DNA of 64,000 bases from Streptomyces malaysiense (GTDB taxonomy: Bacteria > Actinomycetota > Actinomycetes > Streptomycetales > Streptomycetaceae). The notes beneath the pieces are model-generated. The model saw only the letters and a program-made list of their open reading frames with translations. It ran no database searches and was not told where the DNA came from. Shown here piece after piece: positions 25,318-33,708 of this stretch. The stretch is from contig NZ_LBDA02000018.1 in the NCBI RefSeq assembly GCF_000980885.2, positions 1 to 64,000 on the forward strand, given 5' to 3'. The position numbers and the translations under genes are program-made. The number at the start of each line of letters is the position of its first letter. Positions within the stretch are counted from its first letter, which is position 1.

Positions 25318-27696
25318 TCAGCCTCCCCAGGTCCACTCCGCGACCTCCGGCAGGTCCGTGCCGTGTTCGCGGATCCAGTCGTGGTGGCGGCTGCGGACGT
25401 CGGCCATGGCCTGGCGGACGGCGGCGGCGCGTACCGCGAGACCGGGGACGCGGTCGATGACGTCCATGACCAGGCGGTAGCGGTCGAGGTCGTTGCGGAC
25501 GACCATGTCGAACGGGGTGGTCGTGGTGCCCGACTCCTTGTAGCCGCGCACATGGAGGTTCGGATGCCCGGCGCGGCGGTAGGCGAGGCGGTGGATCAGC
25601 CAGGGGTAGCCGTGGTAGGCGAAGATGACGGGCTTGTCGGTGGTGAACAGACCGTCGTACTCGAAGTCGGTCATCCCGTGCGGGTGCTCCTCGTGCGGCA
25701 GCAGCCGGGTCATGTCGACCACGTTGACGACCCGCACCGCGAGGTCCGGCAGGTGCCGGCGCAGCAACTGGGCGGCGGCCAGCACCTCCTGGGTGGGGAC
25801 GTCGCCGGCGCAGGCGAGCACGACGTCGGGTTCGGCGCCGTTCTCGGTGCCGGCCCACTCCCAGATGCCGGCTCCGCGCGCGCAGTGGGCGCGGGCCTGG
25901 TCCATGGTCAGCCAGTCGAAGCAGGGCTGTTTGCCGGCGACGACGACGTTGACGTAGTCGCGGCTGCGCAGCACGTGCTCGGCCACCGACAGCAGGGTGT
26001 TGGCGTCCGGCGGCAGATAGACGCGGACGACCTCGGGGCTCTTGTTGAGGACGTGGTCCACGAAGCCGGGGTCCTGGTGCGAGAAGCCGTTGTGGTCCTG
26101 GCGCCAGACGTGTGAGGTGAGCAGGTAGTTGAGGGAGGCGATGGGGGCCCGCCAGGTCAGCTGCCGGGAGGTCTTCAGCCACTTGATGTGCTGGTTGACC
26201 ATCGAGTCGACGATGTGCACGAACGCCTCGTAGCAGGAGAACAGTCCGTGCCGGCCGGTGAGCAGGTACCCCTCCAGCCAGCCCTGGCAGAGGTGTTCGG
26301 AGAGGATCTCCACGACCCGTCCGTGCCGGTCCAGATGCTCGTCGACCGGGAGCATCTCGGCCTGCCACGCCTTGCCGCTGGCGTCGAAGACGGCCTGGAG
26401 CCGGTTGGAGGCGGTCTCGTCCGGGCCGACGAGGCGGAAGTCCCGGCGCTCGCGGGTGTCCTCCATGACCTGTTCGAGGAGGCCGCCGAGGATGCGGGTG
26501 GGTTCGTGCAGGGCCGTGCCCGGCTTGTCGACGGCCACGGCGAAGTCGTCCAGGGGCGGCAGCGGCAGGTCGCGCAGCAGCAGACCGCCGTTGGCGTGCG
26601 GGTTGGACCCGAGGCGCCGGGCGCCCTCGGGGACGCAGGCGAGGACGTCGGCGCGGGGTCGGCCGTCCGGGCCGAACAGTTCCTCGGGCCGGTACGAGCG
26701 CAGCCACTGCTCCAGCTGCCGCAGATGCGCGGGGTTCTCGCGCACGCCCGGCAGCGGGACCTGATGGGCGCGCCAGGTGCCCTCGACGGGTACGCCGTCC
26801 ACCTCGGCGGGGCCGGTCCAGCCCTTGGGGGTGCGCAGCACGATCATCGGCCAGTGCACCCGCTCGGTGATCCCGTCCTCGCGGGCGCTGGACCGCATCT
26901 GCGCGATCCGGTCCAGCGCGTCGTCCAGGGCGGCGGCGAGGGCGCGGTGCACCTCGGCGGGGTCCTCGCCGGTGACGTACAGCGGCTCGTGGCCGTATCC
27001 CCGCAGCAGGGCGTCGAGTTCGCCCTCGGGGAGCCGGGAGAGCACGGTCGGGTTGGCGATCTTGTAGCCGTTGAGGTGCAGGACGGGCAGGACGGCGCCG
27101 TCGTGCACCGGGTCGAGGAACTTGTCGGAGTGCCAGGAAGCGGCGAGCGGTCCGGTCTCCGCCTCGCCGTCGCCGATCACACAGGCCACGAGCAGATCGG
27201 GGTTGTCGAAGGCGGCGCCGTAGGCGTGCGCGAGGGAGTAGCCGAGTTCGCCGCCCTCGTGGATGGATCCGGGCGTCTGCGGGGCCACATGGCTGGGCAC
27301 CCCGCCGGGGAAGGAGAACTGCCGGAACAGCAGCTCCATGCCGGCCGCGTCCCGGCCGACGTCCGGGTAGGTCTCGCTGTAGCTGCCCTCCAGCCAGGAG
27401 CCCGCGAGGACCGCCGGGCCGCCGTGGCCCGGTCCCCATACGCACAGCGCGTCCAGGTCGCGGGCCTTGATGACGCGGTTGAGGTGGGTGTAGACGAGGT
27501 TGAGTCCGGGCGAGGTGCCCCAGTGGCCGAGCAGCCGCGGCTTGATGTGTTCGGGGCGCAGCGGCTCGGTCAGCAGGGGGTTGGCCATGAGATAGATCTG
27601 GCCGGCGGCCAGGTAGTTGGCGGCACGCCAGTGGGCGTCCAGGGTGCGCAACTCCTCCTCGCCGAGAGCGGCTTGTCGGGGGGCGGCCTCGGTCAT
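25318..27696 (-). CDS. xfp: Phosphoketolase (xylulose-5-phosphate/fructose-6-phosphate)
   Basis: 792 aa, the normal family length. ThDP-binding [16 protein letters not shown]-terminal [40 protein letters not shown], and C-terminal [20 protein letters not shown] are all hallmarks. It cleaves xylulose-5-P or fructose-6-P with phosphate to acetyl-phosphate plus glyceraldehyde-3-P or erythrose-4-P, bypassing decarboxylation and giving ATP via acetate kinase, which suits low oxygen. ATG 27696 is preferred over 27711 because GGAG lies 7 nt upstream. Transcribed with the universal stress gene 64 nt upstream. Confidence 0.95.
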   Translation of the reverse strand: MTEAAPRQAALGEEELRTLDAHWRAANYLAAGQIYLMANPLLTEPLRPEHIKPRLLGHWGTSPGLNLVYTHLNRVIKARDLDALCVWGPGHGGPAVLAGSWLEGSYSETYPDVGRDAAGMELLFRQFSFPGGVPSHVAPQTPGSIHEGGELGYSLAHAYGAAFDNPDLLVACVIGDGEAETGPLAASWHSDKFLDPVHDGAVLPVLHLNGYKIANPTVLSRLPEGELDALLRGYGHEPLYVTGEDPAEVHRALAAALDDALDRIAQMRSSAREDGITERVHWPMIVLRTPKGWTGPAEVDGVPVEGTWRAHQVPLPGVRENPAHLRQLEQWLRSYRPEELFGPDGRPRADVLACVPEGARRLGSNPHANGGLLLRDLPLPPLDDFAVAVDKPGTALHEPTRILGGLLEQVMEDTRERRDFRLVGPDETASNRLQAVFDASGKAWQAEMLPVDEHLDRHGRVVEILSEHLCQGWLEGYLLTGRHGLFSCYEAFVHIVDSMVNQHIKWLKTSRQLTWRAPIASLNYLLTSHVWRQDHNGFSHQDPGFVDHVLNKSPEVVRVYLPPDANTLLSVAEHVLRSRDYVNVVVAGKQPCFDWLTMDQARAHCARGAGIWEWAGTENGAEPDVVLACAGDVPTQEVLAAAQLLRRHLPDLAVRVVNVVDMTRLLPHEEHPHGMTDFEYDGLFTTDKPVIFAYHGYPWLIHRLAYRRAGHPNLHVRGYKESGTTTTPFDMVVRNDLDRYRLVMDVIDRVPGLAVRAAAVRQAMADVRSRHHDWIREHGTDLPEVAEWTWGG

Positions 27697-27760
27697 GGGC
27701 ACTCCGATCATCGTCAGGTTCGTGGTCGGCCCGTGGTGCGACTTCGCTTCGCGGGCGTGG

Positions 27761-28633
27761 TCAGCCGGTTTCCGGTACGACGGCCACCGGACAGGCCGCG
27801 TGGTGCAGCACCCCGTGGGCGACCCGGCCGAGCTGGAGGCCGAACCGGCCGGAGCGGCGCCGGGCGCCGACGACGAGCAGTCCGGCGTCCCGGGAGGCGT
27901 CGACGAGGACGTCGCGGGCGTGTCCCTCGGCGGTCCGCCGACGCTGCTCCAGCCCCTCGGGGAGGTCCCGCAGGGCCTCCTCCAGCGTCTCGGCGGCCTC
28001 CTGTTCGTGGGCCTGGGCGGGCCCGCCGGCGAGCAGTGGATGCCCGGTGGTGCCGTGCGCGGGGCGCCGCCACGCCCGTACGGCCTCCAGGGGCACCCCG
28101 CGCAGCGCCGCCTCCTCGGCGGCGAACCGCACGGCGGCCGGGCCGGCGTCCTTCCCGGCGACACCGAGCACGACACGGCCGGGGACCGGCCCCGCCGCCG
28201 TGTTCCCCGGCTCGCCGCGCAGCACGATCACCGGGCAGTGGGCACGGGCGGCGACCGACAGGCTGACCGAGCCGAGCAGCAGTTCGGTGACGGCGTTGCG
28301 GCCCCGGCAGCCGACGACCAGGAGACGCGCGGTGCTGCTCTCCCTCACCAGTCCGAAAGACGGTTCGTCGGGCAGCACGGAGGTGGTGAGCCGCAGCCCG
28401 GGGTGGTGCCGGTGGGCCCGGCGTTCGGCGGTGTCCATGATGTCCTGGCCCATCACCTCCTCGACCGGTTTCCCGACCTCCTGGGCGATGAGGGAACCCT
28501 CGTAGCGCTCCCAGAGCGAGGCGTGGACGAGGCGGAGCGGTGCCCCGCGCAGGGCGGCCTCCTCGGCGGCCCAGTCCACGGCGCGCAGGCTCTCCTCGGA
28601 GCCGTCGACGCCGACGAGAACGGGCAGGTCCAT
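27761..28633 (-). CDS. Tandem universal stress protein (two USP domains)
   Basis: 290 aa. N-terminal [23 protein letters not shown] ... [35 protein letters not shown], with the ATP-binding G-2x-G-9x-G(S/T) pattern. The second USP ends [35 protein letters not shown], also a nucleotide-binding signature. ATG 28633 is chosen over GTG 28642 for RBS spacing. Shares the unusual segment [12 protein letters not shown] with the USP gene at 31479, so the two are recent paralogues. Likely first gene of an operon with phosphoketolase. Confidence 0.9.
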   Translation of the reverse strand: MDLPVLVGVDGSEESLRAVDWAAEEAALRGAPLRLVHASLWERYEGSLIAQEVGKPVEEVMGQDIMDTAERRAHRHHPGLRLTTSVLPDEPSFGLVRESSTARLLVVGCRGRNAVTELLLGSVSLSVAARAHCPVIVLRGEPGNTAAGPVPGRVVLGVAGKDAGPAAVRFAAEEAALRGVPLEAVRAWRRPAHGTTGHPLLAGGPAQAHEQEAAETLEEALRDLPEGLEQRRRTAEGHARDVLVDASRDAGLLVVGARRRSGRFGLQLGRVAHGVLHHAACPVAVVPETG

Positions 28634-28755
28634 CGTGTTCACTCTCCCTGGTAGGGGTCGACGACGAGGCGGGCCCGCACCCCATCGTTGACGGATTCAC
28701 CGGCGTACGCGAGCCGTGCGGCACCGTTTCGGCCATGGGCCTCGCCGCTTCCGGC

Positions 28756-28769
28756 CGGCCGTCCGGCCG
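28756..28769. promoter_or_regulatory. DevR/OsdR-like core upstream of the USP-xfp unit
   Basis: CGGCCGTCCGGCCG: the GGCCGnnCGGCC core is intact although the outermost G/C pair is reversed. 123 bp from the start codon at 28633. Confidence 0.35.
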
Positions 28770-28780
28770 GGGGTGCCGCC

Positions 28781-29677
28781 TCAGCTGTGCGCGACGACGG
28801 CCACCGGCGCGGCGACGTGGTGCAGGACGGCGTGGGTGACGTGGCCGATGTGGACGCCGTAGGGGCTCGTGCGGACGCGGCGGCCGACGACCACCAGGGA
28901 GGCGTCCCGGGCGGCCTCGACCAGGACCGGCGCGGAGTTGCCGGCCCGGCTCACCTCGCTCACCTCGACGTCCGGGAACTTCTGCCGCCAGGGCCGCAGC
29001 ACCCCGGTGAGCAGGGTCGCGGCCCGTCGTCCGAAGGAGGGCATGACCGGCGGGTCGGCGGGGATGCCGTACGCGGCGTACGGCGGCGGCGTCCAGGCGT
29101 GCACGATCCGCAGCGCGGCGCCGCGGCGGGCGGCGGCGTCGAAGGCGAACTCCAGCAGGGTCCGGCTGGGGCCCTCCGGGTCGTCGATGTCCAGACCGAG
29201 GACGACCGGCCGGAAGGGGGTGGCGGCGGACGGGACGCCCGAGGGGTCCGGCAGGTGTTCGTCGGCGGCCTGTTCACCCGCACGGACCAGTACCACCGGA
29301 CGCGTCGTGTGCGCGACGACGTACAGCCCGGCCGAACCGACCAGGAACCCGCCGAGCCGGCCGAGACCCCGGGAGCCGAGCGCCAGCAGCTCGGCTCCGT
29401 CGGCCGCCTCGGCCAGGGCCGGCGCCGGTTCGCCGGTGGCCTGGTCGGTGACGACCTCGATACCGGGGTGGCGCAGCCGCAGGCCCGCCGCGGACTCGCG
29501 CACCGTGCGGGCCCATTCCTCGGAGGCGGCACGGTCCGCGTCGGTGCCGGCCTCGGGCTCCCGCACATGCAGGATCCGCAACGGCAGGTCCCGCAGCGCC
29601 GCTTCGCGCGCCGCCCATTCGACGGCGGCCCGGCTCTCGGGCGAGCCGTCGAGGCCCGCGGTGACGGTTCCGGTCAT
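28781..29677 (-). CDS. Tandem universal stress protein
   Basis: 298 aa, ATG with GAGAGGTGG. USP1: TGTVTAGLDGSPESRAAVEW ... LALGSRGLGRLGGFLVGSAGLYVVAHTTRPVVLVR; USP2: FRPVVLGLDIDDPEGPSRTL ... VVVGRRVRTSPYGVHIGHVTHAVLHHVAAPVAVVAHS. Both halves keep glycine-rich ATP-binding loops. A stress-survival protein of the type controlled by DosR/OsdR in mycobacteria and streptomycetes. Divergent from the CBS gene at 29927; three motif copies lie between them. Confidence 0.9.
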   Translation of the reverse strand: MTGTVTAGLDGSPESRAAVEWAAREAALRDLPLRILHVREPEAGTDADRAASEEWARTVRESAAGLRLRHPGIEVVTDQATGEPAPALAEAADGAELLALGSRGLGRLGGFLVGSAGLYVVAHTTRPVVLVRAGEQAADEHLPDPSGVPSAATPFRPVVLGLDIDDPEGPSRTLLEFAFDAAARRGAALRIVHAWTPPPYAAYGIPADPPVMPSFGRRAATLLTGVLRPWRQKFPDVEVSEVSRAGNSAPVLVEAARDASLVVVGRRVRTSPYGVHIGHVTHAVLHHVAAPVAVVAHS

Positions 29678-29756
29678 GTTTCCACCTCTCGCACGCGTCG
29701 CCCCGGGGGGACAGGAGCGACGATTCCAGCCTCGGGCAGAACCGGCGAGCCGATCA

Positions 29757-29791
29757 GGGGCCGCTGGTCCCCCGCCGGGACCGACCGGCCC
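29757..29791. promoter_or_regulatory. Two adjacent DevR-box-like sites serving the divergent USP gene
   Basis: GGGGCCGCTGGTCCCC (29757-29772) and GGACCGACCGGCCC (29778-29791), 80 and 101 bp from the USP start at 29677; centre-to-centre distance about 20 bp, roughly two helical turns. Confidence 0.5.
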
Positions 29792-29814
29792 TCCCCGGCG
29801 GCGGTGTCCCGGGA

Positions 29815-29828
29815 GGGCCGGGCGGCCC
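29815..29828. promoter_or_regulatory. DevR/OsdR-type site before the CBS-BON gene
   Basis: GGGCCGGGCGGCCC, 99 bp upstream of the ATG at 29927. Confidence 0.5.
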
Positions 29829-29880
29829 CTGTGCCGACCGGGCGCGACCGGCGCACGCTGGGGGCAGCGGAACCCCCGTC

Positions 29881-29913
29881 GAGAAGCCGGGCAGAGAAGC
29901 CGGGTCGAGAAGC
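29881..29913 (+). repeat. 13-bp-period leader repeat before the CBS-BON gene
   Basis: GAGAAGCCGGG occurs twice (29881-29891, 29894-29904) followed by a partial third GAGAAGC (29907-29913). Ends 14 nt before the start codon, so it lies in the 5' leader. Confidence 0.7.
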
Positions 29914-29926
29914 TACGGAGTCACCC

Positions 29927-30589
29927 ATGTACGGCACCCCGCACATCGTCAGCGACGTCATGACGACCACCGTCGCCGCCGTCGGCCGGCGCGCTCCGTT
30001 CAAGGAGCTGGTGGAGATGATGCAGGACTGGCAGGTCAGCGCCGTGCCCGTGATCGAGGGCGAGGGGCTGGTGGTCGGCGTGGTCTCCGAGGCCGACATG
30101 CTGCCCAAGGAGGAGCTGCGGGACGACCCGGCCGAGGAGTACCGGCAGCTGCGGCCGCCCGCCGACATGGCCAAGGGCGAGGCGATCACCGCCGGGGACC
30201 TGATGACCTCCCCCGCCGTCACCGTGCGCGCGGACGCCACCCTCGCCGAGGCCGCCCGGACGATGGCCCGCGCCCGGGTGAAAAGGCTGCCGGTGGTGGA
30301 CGGGACCGGGATGCTGGAGGGCGTCGTCAGCCGCGCCGATCTCCTCAAGGTCTTCCTGCGCGACGACCAGGAGATCGAGGAGGAGGTGCGGCGGGAAATC
30401 GTGGCGCGGCTCTTCCCGCCACCGGACTCGGCCGTGGAACTGCGGGTGGAGGACGGCGTGGTGACCGTCCTCGGCCGGATCCGGGACACCTCGCTGGTCC
30501 CGGTGGCGGCCCGGCTGGTGCGGGCGGTCGAGGGTGTCGTGGACGTGCGCTTCGACCTGGCGACCGGCCGGCCGGCGGCGGGGGCGTGA
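29927..30589 (+). CDS. Twin-CBS plus BON domain protein
   Basis: 220 aa, ATG with GGAG 6 nt upstream. CBS1 IVSDVMTTTVAAVGRRAPFK ... VVGVVSEADMLPKEELRD; CBS2 TAGDLMTSPAVTVRADATLA ... GVVSRADLLKVFLRDD; BON (LRVEDGVVTVLGRIRDTSLV). Third member of the CBS-BON set in this island. Nucleotide-sensing role inferred from the domains. Divergent from a USP gene and about 150 bp ahead of the response regulator gene, with promoter elements between. Confidence 0.9.
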   Translation: MYGTPHIVSDVMTTTVAAVGRRAPFKELVEMMQDWQVSAVPVIEGEGLVVGVVSEADMLPKEELRDDPAEEYRQLRPPADMAKGEAITAGDLMTSPAVTVRADATLAEAARTMARARVKRLPVVDGTGMLEGVVSRADLLKVFLRDDQEIEEEVRREIVARLFPPPDSAVELRVEDGVVTVLGRIRDTSLVPVAARLVRAVEGVVDVRFDLATGRPAAGA

Positions 30590-30609
30590 CATCCTGGGAA
30601 GGAGGGCCC

Positions 30610-30647
30610 GTCCAGGGGATCAGGGCCGGTCCAGGGGATTGGGGCCG
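30610..30647 (+). repeat. Tandem 19-bp duplication upstream of the response regulator gene
   Basis: Two head-to-tail copies (30610-30628 and 30629-30647) starting GTCCAGGGGAT and each ending GGGCCG; they differ at two positions. Each copy brings one GGGCCG half-site, and the second merges with CGGCCC to form the full box at 30642-30655. Confidence 0.7.
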
Positions 30648-30655
30648 GTCGGCCC
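30642..30655. promoter_or_regulatory. DevR/OsdR-type site before the response regulator gene
   Basis: GGGCCGGTCGGCCC, 82 bp upstream of the ATG at 30737, consistent with autoregulation as in DosR. Confidence 0.55.
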
Positions 30656-30736
30656 TGGTGCGCGCGGCGCCGTCCGGCGATGATCGGCCCGACGACGGGC
30701 CGCAGCCCGTCCGCTTTCCGGGAACGAGAGGCCGAG

Positions 30737-31438
30737 ATGACCGAGACACGCACCTTCACGGCACAGGACCCGATCCGGGTGTTCCTGCTGGACGACCATG
30801 AGGTCGTCCGGCGCGGTCTGGCGGATCTCCTGGACGCCGAACCGGACATCTCCGTCGTCGGCGACGCCGACACCGCCGCGCACGCGCTGGTCCGGGGCCC
30901 CGCCCTGCGCCCGCACGTCGCGGTGCTGGACGTACGGCTGCCCGACGGGGACGGCATCTCGGTCTGCCGGGAACTGCGCAACCGGATGCCGGAGCTGGCG
31001 TGTCTGATGCTCACCTCGTTCGACGACGAGGACGCCCTGCTGGACGCGATCATGGCCGGCGCGTCCGGCTATGTGCTCAAGCAGATCAAGGGCTCGGACC
31101 TGGTCTCCGCGGTGCGCACGGTCGCCTCCGGCCAGTCGATGCTGGACCCGGAGACGACGGCCCGGCTGATGCGCTCGCTGCGGGCCGACCCGGAGGAGAC
31201 GCCGTCGCTGCCGCCGGAGCTGGCGAGCCTGTCGCCGCGCGAGCGGGACATCCTGGCGCTGATCGGGGACGGCCTGACCAACCGCGAGATCGGCAGGCGG
31301 CTGTACCTCTCGGAGAAGACGGTCAAGAACCACATCTCCCGGCTGCTGGCCAAGCTCGGCGTGCAGCGCCGGGTCCAGGCCGCCGTGCTCGCCTCCCATC
31401 TGGAGCCGCAGGGCGCGCAGCAGCGCCCCGGCCGCTGA
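30737..31438 (+). CDS. NarL/LuxR-type response regulator, DevR/OsdR-like
   Basis: 233 aa from ATG 30737. Receiver: VFLLDDHEVVRRGLADLL (acidic pocket), phospho-acceptor D65 (VAVLDVRLPDG), T93 (LMLTSFDDE) and K115 (GYVLKQIKG). The C-terminal LuxR HTH LSPRERDILALIGDGLTNRE...RLYLSEKTVKNHISRLLAKL strongly resembles DevR/DosR, including the KTVKNH recognition helix. No kinase adjoins; the twin-GAF kinase at 21960 is the likely partner. It is expected to bind the GGGCCGnnCGGCCC sites found around it, which is inference from family and motif context. Confidence 0.9.
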   Translation: MTETRTFTAQDPIRVFLLDDHEVVRRGLADLLDAEPDISVVGDADTAAHALVRGPALRPHVAVLDVRLPDGDGISVCRELRNRMPELACLMLTSFDDEDALLDAIMAGASGYVLKQIKGSDLVSAVRTVASGQSMLDPETTARLMRSLRADPEETPSLPPELASLSPRERDILALIGDGLTNREIGRRLYLSEKTVKNHISRLLAKLGVQRRVQAAVLASHLEPQGAQQRPGR

Positions 31439-31478
31439 CCCGGGCACGCCACGGCGGTCCACCCGGCACGGGCGCCGC

Positions 31479-32336
31479 TCAGGGGAGTTGGGGCACGACG
31501 GCCACCGGGCACTTGGCGTGGTGCAGCAACCGGTGCGTCACCCGGCCCAGTTGGAGCCCGGCGTGTCCGCGCTCCCGCCGTACCCCGAGGACCAGCAGGT
31601 CGGCCGCGGCCGAGCGATGGAGCAGCACCTTGCCGGGCGGGCCCTCCAGGACGGTCCGGGCCACCCGTACGTCCGGGTACTCGCCCAGCGGGGCCTGGAG
31701 CAGCTTGTCGATCAGTTCGGCCGCCTCGTCCTCGTGGTCCGGGGCGCTCCCGTCCTCGGCCCGGTCGCCGGAGCGGCGCCAGGTGCGCACCGCGTCCAGG
31801 ACACAGCGCCGGGCGGCGGCCTCGCGCAGCGCGAAGCGGGCGGCCGTGTCACCGGTGCCGGGCTCGCCGACGCCGAGCAGCACCCGCTCATGGGTGCCCC
31901 CGAGCCCCGCCGCGTCCCCGCGGACCACGATCACCGGACCGGTCGCCCGCCCGGCGACGGCCAGTCCGACCGAGCCGAGCAGCAGCCCCTTCAGCTCGCC
32001 CCGGCCCCGGCTGCCGGTCACCACGGCGGTGGCGTGCTCGCCCTCGGCGAGCAGGGCGGAGACCGGGTCCTCGGCCGGCACGGCGGAGTCCACCCTCAGG
32101 TCCGGGGCCCGCCGCCGGACACGCTCCGTCGCCGAGGCCACGATGTGCGCGGCCATCACATGGGGAGCGGACGGTTCGCTGCCGAGCGAGGGGAGCCGGC
32201 CCTCGTAGCGCTCCCAGAGCGAGGCGTGCACGAGACGCAGGGGCACCCCGAGCCGGACCGCCTCGTCGGCAGCCCAGTCCACCGCCAGCAGGCTGCCGTC
32301 GGAGCCGTCGACACCCACGACCAGGGGCAGGGGCAT
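31479..32336 (-). CDS. Tandem universal stress protein
   Basis: 285 aa from ATG 32336 (GTGAGGA upstream). USP1: LPLVVGVDGSDGSLLAVDWA ... VVTGSRGRGELKGLLLGSVGLAVAGRATGPVIVVRG; USP2 ends LGVRRERGHAGLQLGRVTHRLLHHAKCPVAVVPQLP. Shares [15 protein letters not shown] and the same C-terminal arrangement with the USP at 27761-28633, indicating duplication within the island. Divergent from the CBS gene at 32567, with motif copies facing each way. Confidence 0.9.
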   Translation of the reverse strand: MPLPLVVGVDGSDGSLLAVDWAADEAVRLGVPLRLVHASLWERYEGRLPSLGSEPSAPHVMAAHIVASATERVRRRAPDLRVDSAVPAEDPVSALLAEGEHATAVVTGSRGRGELKGLLLGSVGLAVAGRATGPVIVVRGDAAGLGGTHERVLLGVGEPGTGDTAARFALREAAARRCVLDAVRTWRRSGDRAEDGSAPDHEDEAAELIDKLLQAPLGEYPDVRVARTVLEGPPGKVLLHRSAAADLLVLGVRRERGHAGLQLGRVTHRLLHHAKCPVAVVPQLP

Positions 32337-32423
32337 CGTCCTCACCGCCTTTCCTCGGGCTGCGCGTCCGCGCAGCGGCCCGTCCGGCTCTCCACGCTCG
32401 CACGGCCGAACGGGTGAGCCGAT

Positions 32424-32437
32424 GGGTACATTGTCCC
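32424..32437. promoter_or_regulatory. DosR-box-like site before the USP gene
   Basis: GGGTACATTGTCCC (GGGACAATGTACCC on the gene's strand), 88 bp upstream of the start codon at 32336. Closer to the mycobacterial GGGAC...GTCCC pattern than to the GGGCCG variant. Confidence 0.42.
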
Positions 32438-32466
32438 TTTCGGCGGGAATCGGACTACTCCGGCGA

Positions 32467-32480
32467 GGTCCGGGCGGCCC
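32467..32480. promoter_or_regulatory. DevR/OsdR-like site before the CBS gene
   Basis: GGTCCGGGCGGCCC, 87 bp upstream of the ATG at 32567. Confidence 0.42.
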
Positions 32481-32566
32481 CTGCCCCCGGGCGGCCCGCC
32501 CGGCGCAGTCTGGAGGCGGCACCCCCGGGTGCCGGTGTCCCTGTCGGTGCCCCGAAAGAGGTCCTG

Positions 32567-33055
32567 ATGACCCGTCTCCCCGAGGCCGGCCCCCCGTACG
32601 GCGCGCCCTCCGCGGCGGATCAGGCCGGCGTCGCCCGGCTGATGACCGCGCCGCCGGTGACCGTCGCGCCGGACGTCACCCTGGCACAGGCCACCCGCCT
32701 GATGGCCGAGACCGCCGTCGGCTCCCTGCTGGTCGTGGCGGACGGCACCCTGCGCGGCATCGTCACCGATCGTGATCTGGCGCTGCGCGGGCTGGGCGAG
32801 GGCCTGCCGCCGGACAGCAGGATCGACGCGGTGATGTCACCGCGGGTGGTCACCCTGGACGCGGGCGACGAGGTCCACGAGGCGTACCGCACCTTCCGCC
32901 GCACCGGAGTGCGCCGGCTGCCCGTGCTGGACGACGGCCGCCCGGTGGGCGTGCTCACCCTGGACGATCTGCTGCTGGACGTGTTCCGGCGGCTGGCGGA
33001 TCTGCTGGGGCCGGTGGCCTGGAGCGTGCTGCGGGAGCCGCCGGGGCCGCCGTGA
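32567..33055 (+). CDS. Twin-CBS domain protein
   Basis: 162 aa from ATG 32567 (AAAGAGG upstream). Two CBS motifs: VARLMTAPPVTVAPDVTLAQ ... GIVTDRDLALRGLGEG and IDAVMSPRVVTLDAGDEVHE ... GVLTLDDLLLDVF, the HRP1-like arrangement without a BON domain. HRP1 is DosR-induced in mycobacteria (established knowledge). The C-terminus carries an extra helix (LADLLGPVAWSVL). Convergent with the short USP gene 9 nt downstream. Confidence 0.88.
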   Translation: MTRLPEAGPPYGAPSAADQAGVARLMTAPPVTVAPDVTLAQATRLMAETAVGSLLVVADGTLRGIVTDRDLALRGLGEGLPPDSRIDAVMSPRVVTLDAGDEVHEAYRTFRRTGVRRLPVLDDGRPVGVLTLDDLLLDVFRRLADLLGPVAWSVLREPPGPP

Positions 33056-33064
33056 GCCGACGGC

Positions 33065-33505
33065 TCAGGTCTTCTCGGAGGGGACGATCACCACCGGGCA
33101 CACGGCGTGCGCGGCGACGCGCTGGCTGACCGAGCCGAGCATGACGCGGGCGAAGCCGCCCCGGCCCCGGCTGCCCACGACCAGGACCTCGGCGCCCTCG
33201 GCGGCCCGGAGCAGGATCTCGGCGGCGTCGCCGTGGGCCACGCGGGTGCGCACCCCGGCGGCCGCGTCCGCGCCGAGCACCTCGGTCAGCTCCTGCGCCA
33301 TCTGATCGCGGGTCTCCTCCTCGTCGATGTACATGTCCACGGCGGGCGCGGACCAGCCGTACAGCGGCACCTCCCACGCCGCGACGGCCTCCACCGCGCC
33401 GCCGACGAGCCCGGCGTAGCGCACGGCCCAGCGCACCGCCTCGAAGGAGGACGGCGAGCCGTCGACCCCCACCACGACCCGGGGCTTGGAGACGTCCTGG
33501 TCCAT
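33065..33505 (-). CDS. Single-domain universal stress protein
   Basis: 146 aa from ATG 33505 (AGGTGGG upstream). One USP domain: KPRVVVGVDGSPSSFEAVRW, then a long loop (YGWSAPAVDMYIDEEETRDQ), and the ATP signature VVGSRGRGGFARVMLGSVSQRVAAHAVCPVVIVP. Unlike the tandem USPs this is a one-domain form that would dimerise. A half-perfect DevR-type site is 93 bp upstream. Confidence 0.92.
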   Translation of the reverse strand: MDQDVSKPRVVVGVDGSPSSFEAVRWAVRYAGLVGGAVEAVAAWEVPLYGWSAPAVDMYIDEEETRDQMAQELTEVLGADAAAGVRTRVAHGDAAEILLRAAEGAEVLVVGSRGRGGFARVMLGSVSQRVAAHAVCPVVIVPSEKT

Positions 33506-33597
33506 CTGTCCCACCTCTCTGCGGCGGCCCGCCGGCCACGGCTGTCGCCCCCTGTGCTCCACGCTGCGCGACGCGCCGCCGCGCCGCCAGAAAAGAG

Positions 33598-33611
33598 CGT
33601 CCGTTCGGCCC
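33598..33611. promoter_or_regulatory. DevR/OsdR-like site before the short USP gene
   Basis: CGTCCGTTCGGCCC, right half intact, 93 bp from the start codon at 33505. Confidence 0.4.
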
Positions 33612-33639
33612 TGCCGCCGGGGGCCGGGGCGGTGCATCC

Positions 33640-33681
33640 TGCCGTAAGGGGAATGCCGTAAGGGGAATGCCGTAAGGGGAA
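33640..33681 (+). repeat. Three perfect tandem copies of a 14-bp unit
   Basis: TGCCGTAAGGGGAA repeated exactly at 33640, 33654 and 33668. It ends 27 nt before the ATG at 33709, in the gap between the divergent USP gene and the small frameshifted gene. AAGGGGAA also resembles an RBS core. Confidence 0.9.
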
Positions 33682-33708
33682 CCGGTAGGAACGGGAGGTG
33701 AGGCACGA

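Noticed and set aside
27718..27732. Possible dormancy box GTTCGTGGTCGGCCC immediately before phosphoketolase
   Set aside because: Only the right half matches, and it lies about 25 bp from the start codon, unlike the other sites.
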